Shown one piece after another: positions 43,003 through 52,124 of a DNA stretch of 52,769 nucleotides. Source of the DNA: JBDRDD01 sp043821115 (GTDB lineage: Bacteria; CAYTYR01; UBA6262; DAOVJB01); NCBI GenBank assembly GCA_043821115.1, contig JBDRDD010000002.1, forward strand, positions 1-52,769. The letters are read 5' to 3'. The position numbers and the translations under genes were made by a program. How positions within the stretch are numbered: position 1 is the stretch's first letter; each line of letters begins with the position of its first letter. The notes beneath the pieces are model-generated. The model had not been told where the DNA came from. It did not search any database and saw only the letters and a program-made list of their open reading frames with translations.

Positions 43003-43371
43003 ATGCAATTAGTCAAGGCGGTCAAATTCAACAAGGATGGACTTGTTCCCGTTATAGTACAGGAGGAAAAAACAGACAAGGTTCTCATGCTTGCGTACAT
43101 GAACAAGCAGTCCCTGAGAAAAACACTAAAGGATAAAAAAACCTGTTTCTGGTCGCGTTCCCGTAAAAAGTTGTGGGTCAAAGGTGAGACCTCGGGAAAT
43201 TTGCAGATAGTCAAGGGTGTTTATGTTGATTGTGACGGGGATACGCTGCTGATAAAGGTGAGGCAACTCGGCAAGGCAGTGGCGTGCCATACCGGGTACA
43301 AGAGCTGTTTCTACAGGAAGGCTTCAGGAAGTACATTGAAAATAGTTGAGAAAAAAGAAAAAAAAGGATAA
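43003..43371 (+). CDS. hisI: Phosphoribosyl-AMP cyclohydrolase
   Basis: The 122-residue zinc enzyme opens the adenine ring of phosphoribosyl-AMP, step three of histidine synthesis. CFWSRSRKKLWVKGETSGN, the magnesium-binding DCDGDTLL and the zinc Cys in ACHTGYKSCFYR are all visible. Only the cyclohydrolase domain is present; the HisE pyrophosphohydrolase fused to it in many bacteria is absent and must be separate. trpE begins five bases after its stop. Confidence 0.96.
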   Translation: MQLVKAVKFNKDGLVPVIVQEEKTDKVLMLAYMNKQSLRKTLKDKKTCFWSRSRKKLWVKGETSGNLQIVKGVYVDCDGDTLLIKVRQLGKAVACHTGYKSCFYRKASGSTLKIVEKKEKKG

Positions 43372-43376
43372 GTATT

Positions 43377-44888
43377 ATGTTTCATCCCACATTTGATGAA
43401 TTCAAAAAACTGGTTAAGAAAGGGAACCTTGTTCCTGTATACAAGGAAATACTTGCGGATATGGAAACACCTGTTTCCGCATTCTATAAAATAGCAAGCG
43501 GAGAAAAATACTCCTATCTTCTCGAAAGCGTGGAGGGCGGAGAGAAACTCGGGCGTTATTCTTTCATCTCAAGTGGGGCTTCCTGTGTATTTAGCTCAAA
43601 GGCAGACACTGTGTCCCTGGAGACATCAAAAGGAACCCTTAAGAAGAAGGTCAAAGACCCTCTCGCTGAGCTGCAGCGGATGATGAGAAAATATAAACCT
43701 GTTAAGATAAAAGACCTCCCGCGTTTTTGGGGTGGGGCCGTGGGATACCTAAGTTATGATATGGTAAGATTTTTCGAGGACATACCTGATAAAAATCCCG
43801 ATGATCTGGCCATGAAGGATTCAATCTTCGTCATTACAGATACAATGGTTATATTCGATCATGTTAACCACAAGATAAAGGTTGTATCCTGTGCGCATGT
43901 GGAGAAACCCTGTTCCGATCAAAAGCTCAGGAGTCTGTACAAACAGGCATGCGTCAAGGTAGATCTGCTTATAAAGAAACTACAAAAACCTGTAAACAGG
44001 AAAGATCTCATGCACGGGCTGGAACTTTCTCCTTCTACGAAAGAGCTTTCGCTTAAAGTGAGGTCTAACTTTACTAGGGATGAGTTTCGAAGGGCGGTTC
44101 TAAAAGCCAAGCAATACATAAAAGCAGGCGATATCATACAGGTCGTGCTTTCGCAGAGATTCGAGGTGAATGTAAGTGTTGATGCGTTTGACATCTACAG
44201 ATCGCTGAGGATGGTTAATCCGTCTCCTTACATGTTTTACCTGGATTTTAACGGCATAAAAACAATAGGCGCTTCTCCGGAGCTTCTCGTGCGTCTGGAG
44301 GATAAGCTTGTTGAGACAAGACCCATTGCCGGTACTCGTCCAAGAGGGGAAACAGAGGCCAAGGACAATAGACTGGCAGAGGAGCTTTTGAGAGACACCA
44401 AGGAAAGGGCAGAGCACATTATGCTGGTGGATTTGGGCAGAAATGACATTGGAAGGGTATGTGATGCCGGCAGTGTTACTGTGCCTGAGCTAATGCTTAT
44501 AGAGAAATATTCCCATGTTCAGCATATAGTTTCAGGTGTTAAAGGCACATTATCCAGGGATAAAGATGCTGCTGATGTTATCAGGGCGTGTTTCCCGGCA
44601 GGTACTGTGTCAGGAGCGCCTAAAATCAGGGCCATGGAGATAATAGATGAGCTGGAACCTGTCAGGAGAGGGCTCTATGCAGGCTGTATAGGATATTTCA
44701 GCTTTTCCGGTAACCTTGATACATGTATCACGATAAGGACCATTGTTGTAAAGGATGATAAGGCATATGTGCAGGCCGGTGCCGGTATAGTGGCTGATTC
44801 AAAACCCCAGCGTGAGTACACGGAAACCGTTAACAAGGCACGTGCCATGATGAAGGCCATTGAAATGGCCGAAAAAGGTTTGGAGTAA
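43377..44888 (+). CDS. trpE: Anthranilate synthase component I
   Basis: TrpE converts chorismate and ammonia to anthranilate, the first step to tryptophan. The 503-residue protein retains the tryptophan feedback site LLES (48-51) and SVEGGEKLGRYSFIS. Active-site segments are PIAGTRPRGETEAKD, MLVDLGRNDIGRV, PAGTVSGAPKIRAMEII and AGAGIVADS. Feedback inhibition by tryptophan is therefore likely. There is no leader region: hisI ends five bases before, so no trp attenuator is present at this point. Confidence 0.97.
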   Translation: MFHPTFDEFKKLVKKGNLVPVYKEILADMETPVSAFYKIASGEKYSYLLESVEGGEKLGRYSFISSGASCVFSSKADTVSLETSKGTLKKKVKDPLAELQRMMRKYKPVKIKDLPRFWGGAVGYLSYDMVRFFEDIPDKNPDDLAMKDSIFVITDTMVIFDHVNHKIKVVSCAHVEKPCSDQKLRSLYKQACVKVDLLIKKLQKPVNRKDLMHGLELSPSTKELSLKVRSNFTRDEFRRAVLKAKQYIKAGDIIQVVLSQRFEVNVSVDAFDIYRSLRMVNPSPYMFYLDFNGIKTIGASPELLVRLEDKLVETRPIAGTRPRGETEAKDNRLAEELLRDTKERAEHIMLVDLGRNDIGRVCDAGSVTVPELMLIEKYSHVQHIVSGVKGTLSRDKDAADVIRACFPAGTVSGAPKIRAMEIIDELEPVRRGLYAGCIGYFSFSGNLDTCITIRTIVVKDDKAYVQAGAGIVADSKPQREYTETVNKARAMMKAIEMAEKGLE

Positions 44889-44910
44889 ATATATTAAGGA
44901 GCATGTGATT

Positions 44911-45486
44911 ATGATTGTAATGATCGACAACTATGATTCGTTTACATATAACCTTGTACAGTATCTTGGGGAACTGGGTGCGAAAATAAAGGTTTTTAGA
45001 AATGACAAGGTGAGCGTGGAAGACCTGGAAAAAATGAAGCCCTCAAAGATTATAATCTCCCCGGGACCGGGAACACCGGAAGACGCAGGAATATCCCGTG
45101 ATGTTATCAGAGCCTTTGCCCCAAAAGTTCCGATTCTGGGTGTATGCCTTGGCCATCAGTGTGTCGCGGATGTTTTCGGAGGCGAGATTGTCCGGGCAGA
45201 GCGTCTAATGCACGGGAAGACATCTTCCATTTATCATGACTCCAAGACCATTTTTAAGGGTGTATCAAAACCCTTTACCGCAACAAGATACCATTCACTT
45301 ATCATCAGGAAACGCTCGATGCCTTCGGTGCTTGAGGTTTCGGCATGGACCAAAGAAGGGGAGATAATGGGCGTGAGGCATAAGAAATACCGGGTAGAGG
45401 GTGTGCAGTTTCATCCCGAGTCAATCCTTACAGACCAGGGCAAGGATATTCTTAAGAACTTTTTAGCCCTTGAGGTTAAACGGTAG
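44911..45486 (+). CDS. trpG: Anthranilate synthase component II (glutamine amidotransferase)
   Basis: TrpG releases ammonia from glutamine for TrpE. The 191-residue class I amidotransferase has the catalytic Cys C79 in GVCLGHQ and the His/Glu pair in VQFHPES. The oxyanion segment SPGPGTPEDAG is present. I use the ATG at 44911, nine bases after AAGGAG; in-frame extensions upstream overlap trpE and would add residues before the conserved DNYDSFTYN start. The same subunit may also serve PabB for folate, since folC is nearby; that is inference. Confidence 0.96.
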   Translation: MIVMIDNYDSFTYNLVQYLGELGAKIKVFRNDKVSVEDLEKMKPSKIIISPGPGTPEDAGISRDVIRAFAPKVPILGVCLGHQCVADVFGGEIVRAERLMHGKTSSIYHDSKTIFKGVSKPFTATRYHSLIIRKRSMPSVLEVSAWTKEGEIMGVRHKKYRVEGVQFHPESILTDQGKDILKNFLALEVKR

Positions 45487-45498
45487 TCAGGGGGAAGT

Positions 45499-46512
45499 GT
45501 GATTAAAGAAGCCATAGCCAAACTTGTAGAAAAGCAGGATCTTTCCACACCAGAGACCGAACAGGTAATGAGCGAGATAATGAACGGTGAGGCCACACCG
45601 GCACAAATAGCTGGTTTTCTCACATCTCTTCGCCTTAAGGGGGAGACGGTAGAGGAAATTACAGGGTGCGCCAAGATAATGCGCAAATTCGCCACGAAGA
45701 TTACGGCAAAAGGCGGAAAAGTACTTGATACCTGCGGTACAGGCGGGGACAGGAAAAACACCTTCAATATATCCACCCTTACGGCATTGGTCGTTGCTTC
45801 AGCAGGGGTGATTGTAGCCAAACACGGTAATAAAAGCGTATCCAGCAAATGCGGAAGCGCGGATCTTCTGGATGAACTCGGAGTTAATATAAAAGCTTCT
45901 AAAGAAGTGGTTGAAGAGTGCATAGAAAAGGTCGGTATCGGCTTTCTGTTTGCGCCTCTTCTTCACGGGGCAATGAAATACGCGATGCCCGTAAGGAAGG
46001 AAATGGGCATCCGTACGGTTTTCAATGTTCTTGGGCCCCTGACCAATCCTGCCGGTGCAAATTACCAGCTTCTAGGCGTATATGATAAGAACCTGGTAAA
46101 GCCTCTTGCCGAGGTTCTGGGCAATCTGGGAGCAAAGCATGCCCTGGTTGTACACGGAAAAGACGGTCTTGATGAGGTTACTATTACTGATCTGACATAT
46201 GTTGCTGAGTTAAAGGACGGGAAGGTAACCACCTATGAGATAGATCCCGGGAGCCTGGGGATTAAAAAGGCCACTATCGATGACTTAAAGGGCGGTGAGG
46301 CAAAGGAAAATGCCGCAATAGCACTAAGCATACTGAAGAACGAAGAGAAAGGACCCCTGCTTGATATTGTAATCCTGAATGCCGGCTGCGCGCTTTATGC
46401 ATGTGATGAGGCAAGGGATATAAAAGAGGGTATTGAGATAGCCAAAAAGGCAATAGAGTCCGGGAAAGCACTTGAGAAACTTGAGGCTCTTAAAACATGT
46501 TCCAATAAATAG
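45499..46512 (+). CDS. trpD: Anthranilate phosphoribosyltransferase
   Basis: TrpD couples anthranilate to PRPP. The 337-residue enzyme has the PRPP-binding DTCGTGGDRKNTFNISTLTA, KHGNKSVSSKCGSADLLDELG and GPLTNPAGA segments. It is separate from TrpG (these are fused in enterobacteria). The start is GTG at 45499, after AGGGGGAA. Its 3' end is 18 bases from trpC. Confidence 0.96.
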   Translation: MIKEAIAKLVEKQDLSTPETEQVMSEIMNGEATPAQIAGFLTSLRLKGETVEEITGCAKIMRKFATKITAKGGKVLDTCGTGGDRKNTFNISTLTALVVASAGVIVAKHGNKSVSSKCGSADLLDELGVNIKASKEVVEECIEKVGIGFLFAPLLHGAMKYAMPVRKEMGIRTVFNVLGPLTNPAGANYQLLGVYDKNLVKPLAEVLGNLGAKHALVVHGKDGLDEVTITDLTYVAELKDGKVTTYEIDPGSLGIKKATIDDLKGGEAKENAAIALSILKNEEKGPLLDIVILNAGCALYACDEARDIKEGIEIAKKAIESGKALEKLEALKTCSNK

Positions 46513-46530
46513 ACCAAACCGGTAGGGTTT

Positions 46531-47322
46531 ATGAAGAATTTCCTGGAAGAGATCGTAGCATATAAAAAAGAGATTTTGAAAAAAAAGAAGAAAGAAGATC
46601 CCCTTGAACTCTTAAAAGCAAGCTTGGAGGAGAGACCTTTGTCCGGAAGTTTCAGGGAAGCTATCTCTGGGTCTGGGGATAATATAGCGCTTATCGCGGA
46701 GGTCAAAAAAGCGTCTCCGTCTGCAGGTGTTATACGTGAGGACTTCGATCCGGTGGCTCTTGCAGGAATTTACGAACAAAACGGGGCCTCGGCCGTTTCT
46801 GTTATAACCTGTGAAAAATATTTCCAGGGACGACTTGAATATCTTAAAGATGTCAGTGAAAAGGTAAATATTCCGGTACTCAGGAAAGATTTCATAGTGG
46901 ATGAATACCAGATATACGAAGCCAGGCTCTGGGGTGCGGATGCGGTTCTTTTAATAGCCCGTATTTTGGACGATGACCAGCTGGCAGAATATATGGATTG
47001 CGCCAGGGGTCTGGGAATGGATTGCCTGGTAGAGGTACATGATACCCAAGACCTTGATAAGGTGCTTAATAGTTCTGCAGAAATCATAGGGATAAATAAC
47101 AGGGATTTGACCACTTTCAATGTTGATTTGACTGTTGCTATTAAGCTTGCTTCGCTTATTCCGGATGGTAAGATTATAGTTGCTGAGAGTGGTATAAAGA
47201 CCAAGGACGATATTAGCCTGTTGCGAAAAAGTGGTATAAATGCTATACTGATTGGACAAACGCTACTCGAAGCGGGAGATGTTGCTGGTAAAATAAAAGA
47301 ATTGGGTTTTGGTCAAGACTGA
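46531..47322 (+). CDS. trpC: Indole-3-glycerol phosphate synthase
   Basis: The 263-residue (beta/alpha)8 enzyme forms the indole ring. IAEVKKASPSAGVIREDFDP is its signature with the catalytic Lys; LRKDFIVDEYQIYEA, GINNRDLTTF and VAESGIKTKDDI follow. It is a single enzyme, not fused to TrpF as in E. coli. The TGA stop shares one base with the trpF ATG, so the two are coupled. Confidence 0.97.
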   Translation: MKNFLEEIVAYKKEILKKKKKEDPLELLKASLEERPLSGSFREAISGSGDNIALIAEVKKASPSAGVIREDFDPVALAGIYEQNGASAVSVITCEKYFQGRLEYLKDVSEKVNIPVLRKDFIVDEYQIYEARLWGADAVLLIARILDDDQLAEYMDCARGLGMDCLVEVHDTQDLDKVLNSSAEIIGINNRDLTTFNVDLTVAIKLASLIPDGKIIVAESGIKTKDDISLLRKSGINAILIGQTLLEAGDVAGKIKELGFGQD

Positions 47323-47957
47323 TGACAAAAGTTAAAATTTGCGGAATTACCAACCAGCAGGACGCGCTGTGGGCGGCAAACCTGGGGGTTGATTTTATAG
47401 GACTTAACTTTTTCAAGGACAGTCAGAGGAAGATATCCCTTGATATGGCAAAGGATGTAATAGCTAAGCTGCCTCCTTTTGTTAAGACTGTCGGGATATT
47501 TGTAAACGAAGAGCTAAAGAGCATACAGAAGATAGCCACTCAGTCTCCTCTGGAACTGGTTCAGCTTCACGGAAGTGAGACACCGGCATTTTGTGCAGAA
47601 CTAAAACAATTGCTCGATGGCGTAAAGATTATCAAGGCATTTCGCGTGCAGAATGAAGAGAGCCTTGCCTCGATACCTCAATACGCCGATTGCGCTGATT
47701 ATTATCTTCTGGATGCCTATGTTCCGGGGCAGATGGGTGGTACGGGAGAGATTTTTAACTGGGAACTGGCTGTTAAAGCCGGGGAATTTGGAAAGCCGTT
47801 GTTCTTATCCGGAGGGTTAAATCCTTCCAATATCGCGGATGCTGTTGAAAAAGTAAAACCGTTTGCGGTAGATGTTGCCAGCGGTGTCCAGAAGAGTCAG
47901 CGTCGCAAGGATTATGAGCTTATGAAGGAATTTGTGAAAAAAGTGAAGGGATTCTAA
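47322..47957 (+). CDS. trpF: Phosphoribosylanthranilate isomerase
   Basis: The 211-residue (beta/alpha)8 enzyme converts phosphoribosylanthranilate to the linear carboxyphenylamino sugar. The general-base Cys is in KVKICGITNQQDA, the acid Asp in LLDAYVPGQMGGTGE, and phosphate is held by FLSGGLNPSN and DVASGVQ. It overlaps trpC by one base. Its presence argues against a dual HisA/TrpF enzyme in this organism. Confidence 0.97.
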   Translation: MTKVKICGITNQQDALWAANLGVDFIGLNFFKDSQRKISLDMAKDVIAKLPPFVKTVGIFVNEELKSIQKIATQSPLELVQLHGSETPAFCAELKQLLDGVKIIKAFRVQNEESLASIPQYADCADYYLLDAYVPGQMGGTGEIFNWELAVKAGEFGKPLFLSGGLNPSNIADAVEKVKPFAVDVASGVQKSQRRKDYELMKEFVKKVKGF

Positions 47958-47964
47958 AGAGCAT

Positions 47965-49143
47965 ATGATACCTGACAAACAAGGATATTTCGGAGATTTC
48001 GGCGGGAAGTTCGTTCCCGAAACGCTTATGGGGCTACTTGAAGAGCTGGAGAATGTCTACGCGGCCACTAAAAAGAATAAAAAATTCCAGGAAGAACTTG
48101 ATTACTACCTGACAAAATATGCGGGAAGGCCCACTCCTTTGTATTTTGCCGCGCGCCTTAGCGAGAAGCTTAAAGGCGTAAAGGTTTACCTTAAAAGAGA
48201 AGACCTCTGTCATACGGGCTCACACAAGATAAATAACACCCTTGGACAGGTTCTATTGGCACGAAGGATGGGCAAGAAACGCATAATTGCAGAAACAGGT
48301 GCGGGGCAGCATGGTGTGGCAACAGCAACAGCAGCCGCTATGTTCGGTCTTTCGTGTGAAGTGTATATGGGAGAGGAGGACATACACAGGCAGGAGCTAA
48401 ATGTCTTCAAGATGAAACTGCTCGGTGCAAACGTTATCCCGGTTCGTTCTGGGTCCAGGACACTTAAGGATGCGATAAATGAAGCTATAAGAGATTGGGT
48501 CACTAATGTTCGCTCAACATATTACCTTATAGGTTCATGTGTCGGTCCCCATCCATATCCCATGATTGTACGGGATTTTCAGCAGGTGATAGGCAAGGAA
48601 GCGCAGAGGCAGATAATGAAAGCCGAAGGGCGCTTGCCGGATTACCTGGTGGCATGTGTCGGAGGGGGCAGCAATTCCATAGGATTGTTCTACCCATTTG
48701 AAAAATCCAAAGTTAAATTCATCGGTGTTGAGGCAGGCGGCAAAGGTATTAAAACAGGACGTCATTCTGCGACGCTGGGTACCGGTACAATAGGTGTTCT
48801 GCACGGCAGCAAAAGTTTCCTTATCCAGGATAAAGACGGCCAGGTAAAGCCTACACATTCTGTATCTGCGGGATTGGATTATCCCGGTGTGGGGCCTGAA
48901 CACAGTTATTACAAGCAAACAGGAAGGGCAAAATATGTTTCTGTAACGGATAAAGAGGCCCTTGAAGCATTTTCATTTCTTTCGGAGTCAGAAGGTATTA
49001 TTCCTGCCCTTGAGAGTTCCCATGCAATAGCCTATACAAAAAAGATGGCTCCAAAGCTTCCTAAGAACAGTATCATCATCGTATGTCTTTCAGGCAGGGG
49101 TGATAAGGATATAGGGATAGTCCGGGGTCAAATAAAAAAGTAA
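47965..49143 (+). CDS. trpB: Tryptophan synthase beta chain
   Basis: TrpB joins indole and serine to give tryptophan, using PLP bound to K88 in LCHTGSHKINN. The 392-residue protein has the normal TrpB1 length. Other marks are GYFGDFGGKFVPETL, ETGAGQHGVATA, CVGGGSNSIG (phosphate of PLP) and SAGLDYPGVGPEH. It is the catalytic partner of TrpA, encoded 10 bases downstream. It is the TrpA-dependent TrpB1 type, not the longer TrpB2. Confidence 0.98.
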   Translation: MIPDKQGYFGDFGGKFVPETLMGLLEELENVYAATKKNKKFQEELDYYLTKYAGRPTPLYFAARLSEKLKGVKVYLKREDLCHTGSHKINNTLGQVLLARRMGKKRIIAETGAGQHGVATATAAAMFGLSCEVYMGEEDIHRQELNVFKMKLLGANVIPVRSGSRTLKDAINEAIRDWVTNVRSTYYLIGSCVGPHPYPMIVRDFQQVIGKEAQRQIMKAEGRLPDYLVACVGGGSNSIGLFYPFEKSKVKFIGVEAGGKGIKTGRHSATLGTGTIGVLHGSKSFLIQDKDGQVKPTHSVSAGLDYPGVGPEHSYYKQTGRAKYVSVTDKEALEAFSFLSESEGIIPALESSHAIAYTKKMAPKLPKNSIIIVCLSGRGDKDIGIVRGQIKK

Positions 49144-49153
49144 AGGTTTTGTT

Positions 49154-49945
49154 ATGAACAGGATTACTACTAAATTCAAACAACTACGTCTTGATAAGAA
49201 AAAAGCACTGATCACGTTTATAACATGCGGGGATCCCAGCCTGAAGGCTACGGAAGAGCTTGTCTTGTCGCTGGAGAAAAACGGGGCGGATATTATTGAG
49301 CTTGGGGTGCCTTTTTCCGATCCCCTGGCTGATGGTCCTACTATACAGGAGGCTTCCCAGAGGGCACTTAAGAATAAGGTAAACCTTACAAGGATCCTTC
49401 AGTTTGTAAAGAAAATACGAAAAAGAACACAAATTCCGATAGCTCTTATGACATATTATAATCCTGTGTATACGTTCGGGATTGGGAATTTTGCCAAAAC
49501 AGCCCTTGCCTCAGGTGTAGACGGGCTTATAATTCCGGATCTCCCTCCTGAAGAGGGACAGGGTCTGGGGATACTGTTAAAGGGTCTTGCGCTTATTTAC
49601 TTTCTCTCGCCAACAAGTTCCCCGGAGCGCATAAAAAAGGTGGCCAGGGCAAGTTCAGGCTTCATTTACTATGTTTCCGTAACCGGTGTTACGGGAGCAA
49701 GAAGAGATATATCGAAAAATATCTGGGGGTACCTGATGCGTATAAGGGAGAGCACAACAACTCCCATAGCTGTTGGTTTCGGAATATCAAACCCGCAGCA
49801 GGCACGGGCAATATCCCAGTATGCTGATGGCGTTATAATAGGAAGCGCTATTATAAATATAATTAAAAAGAACCTCAAGAACAAAAATCTGGCCAGGAAG
49901 GTCGGAAAATTCATTTTGGACTTAAGAAAAGCAATAGATGAATAG
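49154..49945 (+). CDS. trpA: Tryptophan synthase alpha chain
   Basis: TrpA cleaves indole-3-glycerol phosphate to indole, which is passed to TrpB through a tunnel. The 263-residue protein has the catalytic Glu and Asp segments (ELGVPFSDPLADGP, and the later IPDLPPEE), plus YYVSVTGVTGARRD and GFGISNPQQA. The order trpB-trpA-accD-folC downstream is widespread in Gram-negative bacteria. Confidence 0.97.
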   Translation: MNRITTKFKQLRLDKKKALITFITCGDPSLKATEELVLSLEKNGADIIELGVPFSDPLADGPTIQEASQRALKNKVNLTRILQFVKKIRKRTQIPIALMTYYNPVYTFGIGNFAKTALASGVDGLIIPDLPPEEGQGLGILLKGLALIYFLSPTSSPERIKKVARASSGFIYYVSVTGVTGARRDISKNIWGYLMRIRESTTTPIAVGFGISNPQQARAISQYADGVIIGSAIINIIKKNLKNKNLARKVGKFILDLRKAIDE

Positions 49946-49953
49946 GAGGGTGT

Positions 49954-50778
49954 ATGGCTGTAGGATCCTCTAATGAAAAGAAAGGCGTTCCTGCCGGTTT
50001 ATGGACAAAGTGCGAGGGATGCAACGAGATTATCTATAAAGACGAACTGAGCAAGAATCTGAAGGTCTGTTCCAGATGCGGTTACTATTTCAGGTTAAGC
50101 GCACGGGAGCGCATAGATATGCTTATTGATAATAAAAGCTTCAAGGAATACGACAGGCATATGAAAGCAGCTGACCCGCTTGGCTTCAAGGACAGTAAAA
50201 AATATGACGCGAAGCTTATTGCCGCCCAGAAGAAGAGCGGCTTAAATGAAGCTGTTATAACAGGAGAGGGCTTGCTTGGTGGGAACAGGGTGGTCATAGC
50301 TTCAATGGATTTTGGTTTTTTAGGAGGCAGTATGGCCTCCGTCGTGGGTGAGAAGATAAGCAGGGCCGTTGAGCACGCGATTGAGGGAAGGATGCCTGTT
50401 ATAATTGTTTCTTCCAGTGGCGGAGCTCGCATGCAGGAAGGTATACTCTCACTAATGCAGATGGCCAAGACAAGTGCGGTTTTAGCCCGCCTTTCAAAGG
50501 AAGGACTTGCATATATTTCCGTTCTGACCAATCCCACTACTGGCGGTGTCGCTGCAAGTTTTGCAATGCTTGGTGATGTCATAATAGCAGAACCCAAGGC
50601 GCTGATAGGATTTGCCGGTCCCCGTGTCATAGAGCAGACGATAAGACAGAAGTTGCCTGAGGGTTTCCAGCGTTCAGAATTTTTGCTTGATCACGGCATG
50701 GTGGATTTAATTATCGATAGGAAAGATATAAAATCCGTTATAAACCAACTACTAAGTTTTTTCAGGCCCAAGAAATAA
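49954..50778 (+). CDS. accD: Acetyl-CoA carboxylase carboxyltransferase subunit beta
   Basis: AccD transfers carboxyl from biotin to acetyl-CoA together with AccA, making malonyl-CoA for fatty acids. The 274-residue protein has the N-terminal zinc ribbon (C20, C23, C39, C42) and the crotonase-fold core with SSSGGARMQEGILSLMQM and FAGPRVIEQTIRQKLPEGFQ. AccA, AccB and AccC are not in the window. AGGAGG precedes the ATG. Confidence 0.97.
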   Translation: MAVGSSNEKKGVPAGLWTKCEGCNEIIYKDELSKNLKVCSRCGYYFRLSARERIDMLIDNKSFKEYDRHMKAADPLGFKDSKKYDAKLIAAQKKSGLNEAVITGEGLLGGNRVVIASMDFGFLGGSMASVVGEKISRAVEHAIEGRMPVIIVSSSGGARMQEGILSLMQMAKTSAVLARLSKEGLAYISVLTNPTTGGVAASFAMLGDVIIAEPKALIGFAGPRVIEQTIRQKLPEGFQRSEFLLDHGMVDLIIDRKDIKSVINQLLSFFRPKK

Positions 50779-50794
50779 ACAGAGACTATATAAA

Positions 50795-52093
50795 ATGAAG
50801 TATTCGCAAGCAATAAAATATCTTCAAAAACTGGAAATGTTCGGTATCAGGCTGGGGCTTGCGGATATGAAGAGGGTGCTCGCGGTTCTTGGATCTCCGC
50901 AGAAAAGTCTGAAGGTAGTCCACGTCGGGGGAACCAACGGCAAGGGTTCAACAGTTGCATTTATCTCGGATGTTCTTATAGAAGCGGGTTACAAGGTCGC
51001 AACGTACACATCCCCTCACATGGTGGATTTCCGGGAGCGTATACAGGTAAACGGTAAGTATATCCCGAAGAGCAGGGTTTGTCGCCTTCTTGGGCGCATA
51101 AGACGTGCGGTTGGAAATAAACCCCTGACATATTTTGAGTGCGTTACTGTGATGGCCTTAATGTACTTCGCCGAGTGCGGGGTTGACGTGGCGGTTCTTG
51201 AAGTCGGGATGGGCGGTCGTCTTGACGCAACAAATGTGATAGGGAAAAGCCTTGTCTCGGTAATCACCAATATTGATTTTGAGCACACGCAGTATCTTGG
51301 GAACACTATCGCCAAGATAGCTTATGAGAAAGCCGGGATAATAAAAAAGAACTCTGTGGTAGTAACAGCAATAAAGAAGAAACAGGCTCTAGTGACTATC
51401 AAAGATATTTGCCGGGATAGAAAAACAAAGCTTTTTAGAATAGGAAGGAATTTTAAGTCTTTTAATTATAAGATACTTCCCCGTGGTAAGCAGGGATTTG
51501 ATTACAGGGGAGTATGGGACACATTTAAAGGCATTAAGCTAACTATGAAGGGTGCTCATCAAGTTGATAATGCTCTTTGTGCGCTTGCAGCCATTGAGGT
51601 GCTTCGGCAGAAGGGATACAGAATTGAGTATCCTCATATATCGAAAGGGCTCTTAAATACCATCTGGCCAGGAAGAATCGAACTGAAAAAAGTGACCCTG
51701 GGTGTGCGAAAAAAAGTCAATGTCCTGCTGGATGGGGCGCATAATCAGGCCGGTATAAAAAGTTTGAAAAATTTTTTAAAAAGTGGTATAGTAAAATACA
51801 ATACTCTTATTATTGTTTTCGGGGTTTTGGCTGATAAAGATACATCTGCTATGTTAAGATGTCTTATGCCTCTTGCTCATAGGGTTATACTAACAAAACC
51901 AAAAAGCAACAGGGCTGCCGAACCAGAGAAAATAAGAAGTTATATTAAGAACAGGGAACTCTTACAAAAGGTATCCATAAACGACACTGTACAAGGAGCT
52001 CTAAAGGACGCTTTTTTATCTGCGAAAAGAGACAGCCTAGTCTGTGTGACCGGTTCTTTATATGTTGTTTCAGAAGCAAGTCAAATAATGTAA
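50795..52093 (+). CDS. folC: Folylpolyglutamate synthase / dihydrofolate synthase
   Basis: FolC adds glutamate to folates and, in most bacteria, first to dihydropteroate. The 432-residue Mur-ligase-like enzyme has the ATP loop GGTNGKGST (45-53), VLEVGMGGRLDATNVI, NIDFEHTQYLGNT and the C-terminal LLDGAHNQAG. Tetrahydrofolate polyglutamates are the co-substrate of GcvT upstream, giving a loose metabolic link. It ends the long array from prfA. No clear Shine-Dalgarno lies before the ATG, although a weak GAGA is present. Confidence 0.95.
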   Translation: MKYSQAIKYLQKLEMFGIRLGLADMKRVLAVLGSPQKSLKVVHVGGTNGKGSTVAFISDVLIEAGYKVATYTSPHMVDFRERIQVNGKYIPKSRVCRLLGRIRRAVGNKPLTYFECVTVMALMYFAECGVDVAVLEVGMGGRLDATNVIGKSLVSVITNIDFEHTQYLGNTIAKIAYEKAGIIKKNSVVVTAIKKKQALVTIKDICRDRKTKLFRIGRNFKSFNYKILPRGKQGFDYRGVWDTFKGIKLTMKGAHQVDNALCALAAIEVLRQKGYRIEYPHISKGLLNTIWPGRIELKKVTLGVRKKVNVLLDGAHNQAGIKSLKNFLKSGIVKYNTLIIVFGVLADKDTSAMLRCLMPLAHRVILTKPKSNRAAEPEKIRSYIKNRELLQKVSINDTVQGALKDAFLSAKRDSLVCVTGSLYVVSEASQIM

Positions 52094-52124
52094 AATTCCA
52101 CAGGGTTTTAAGGAGGATAAATAG

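Noticed and set aside
43372..43376. A trp leader peptide or attenuator before trpE
   Set aside because: Only five bases separate hisI and trpE.
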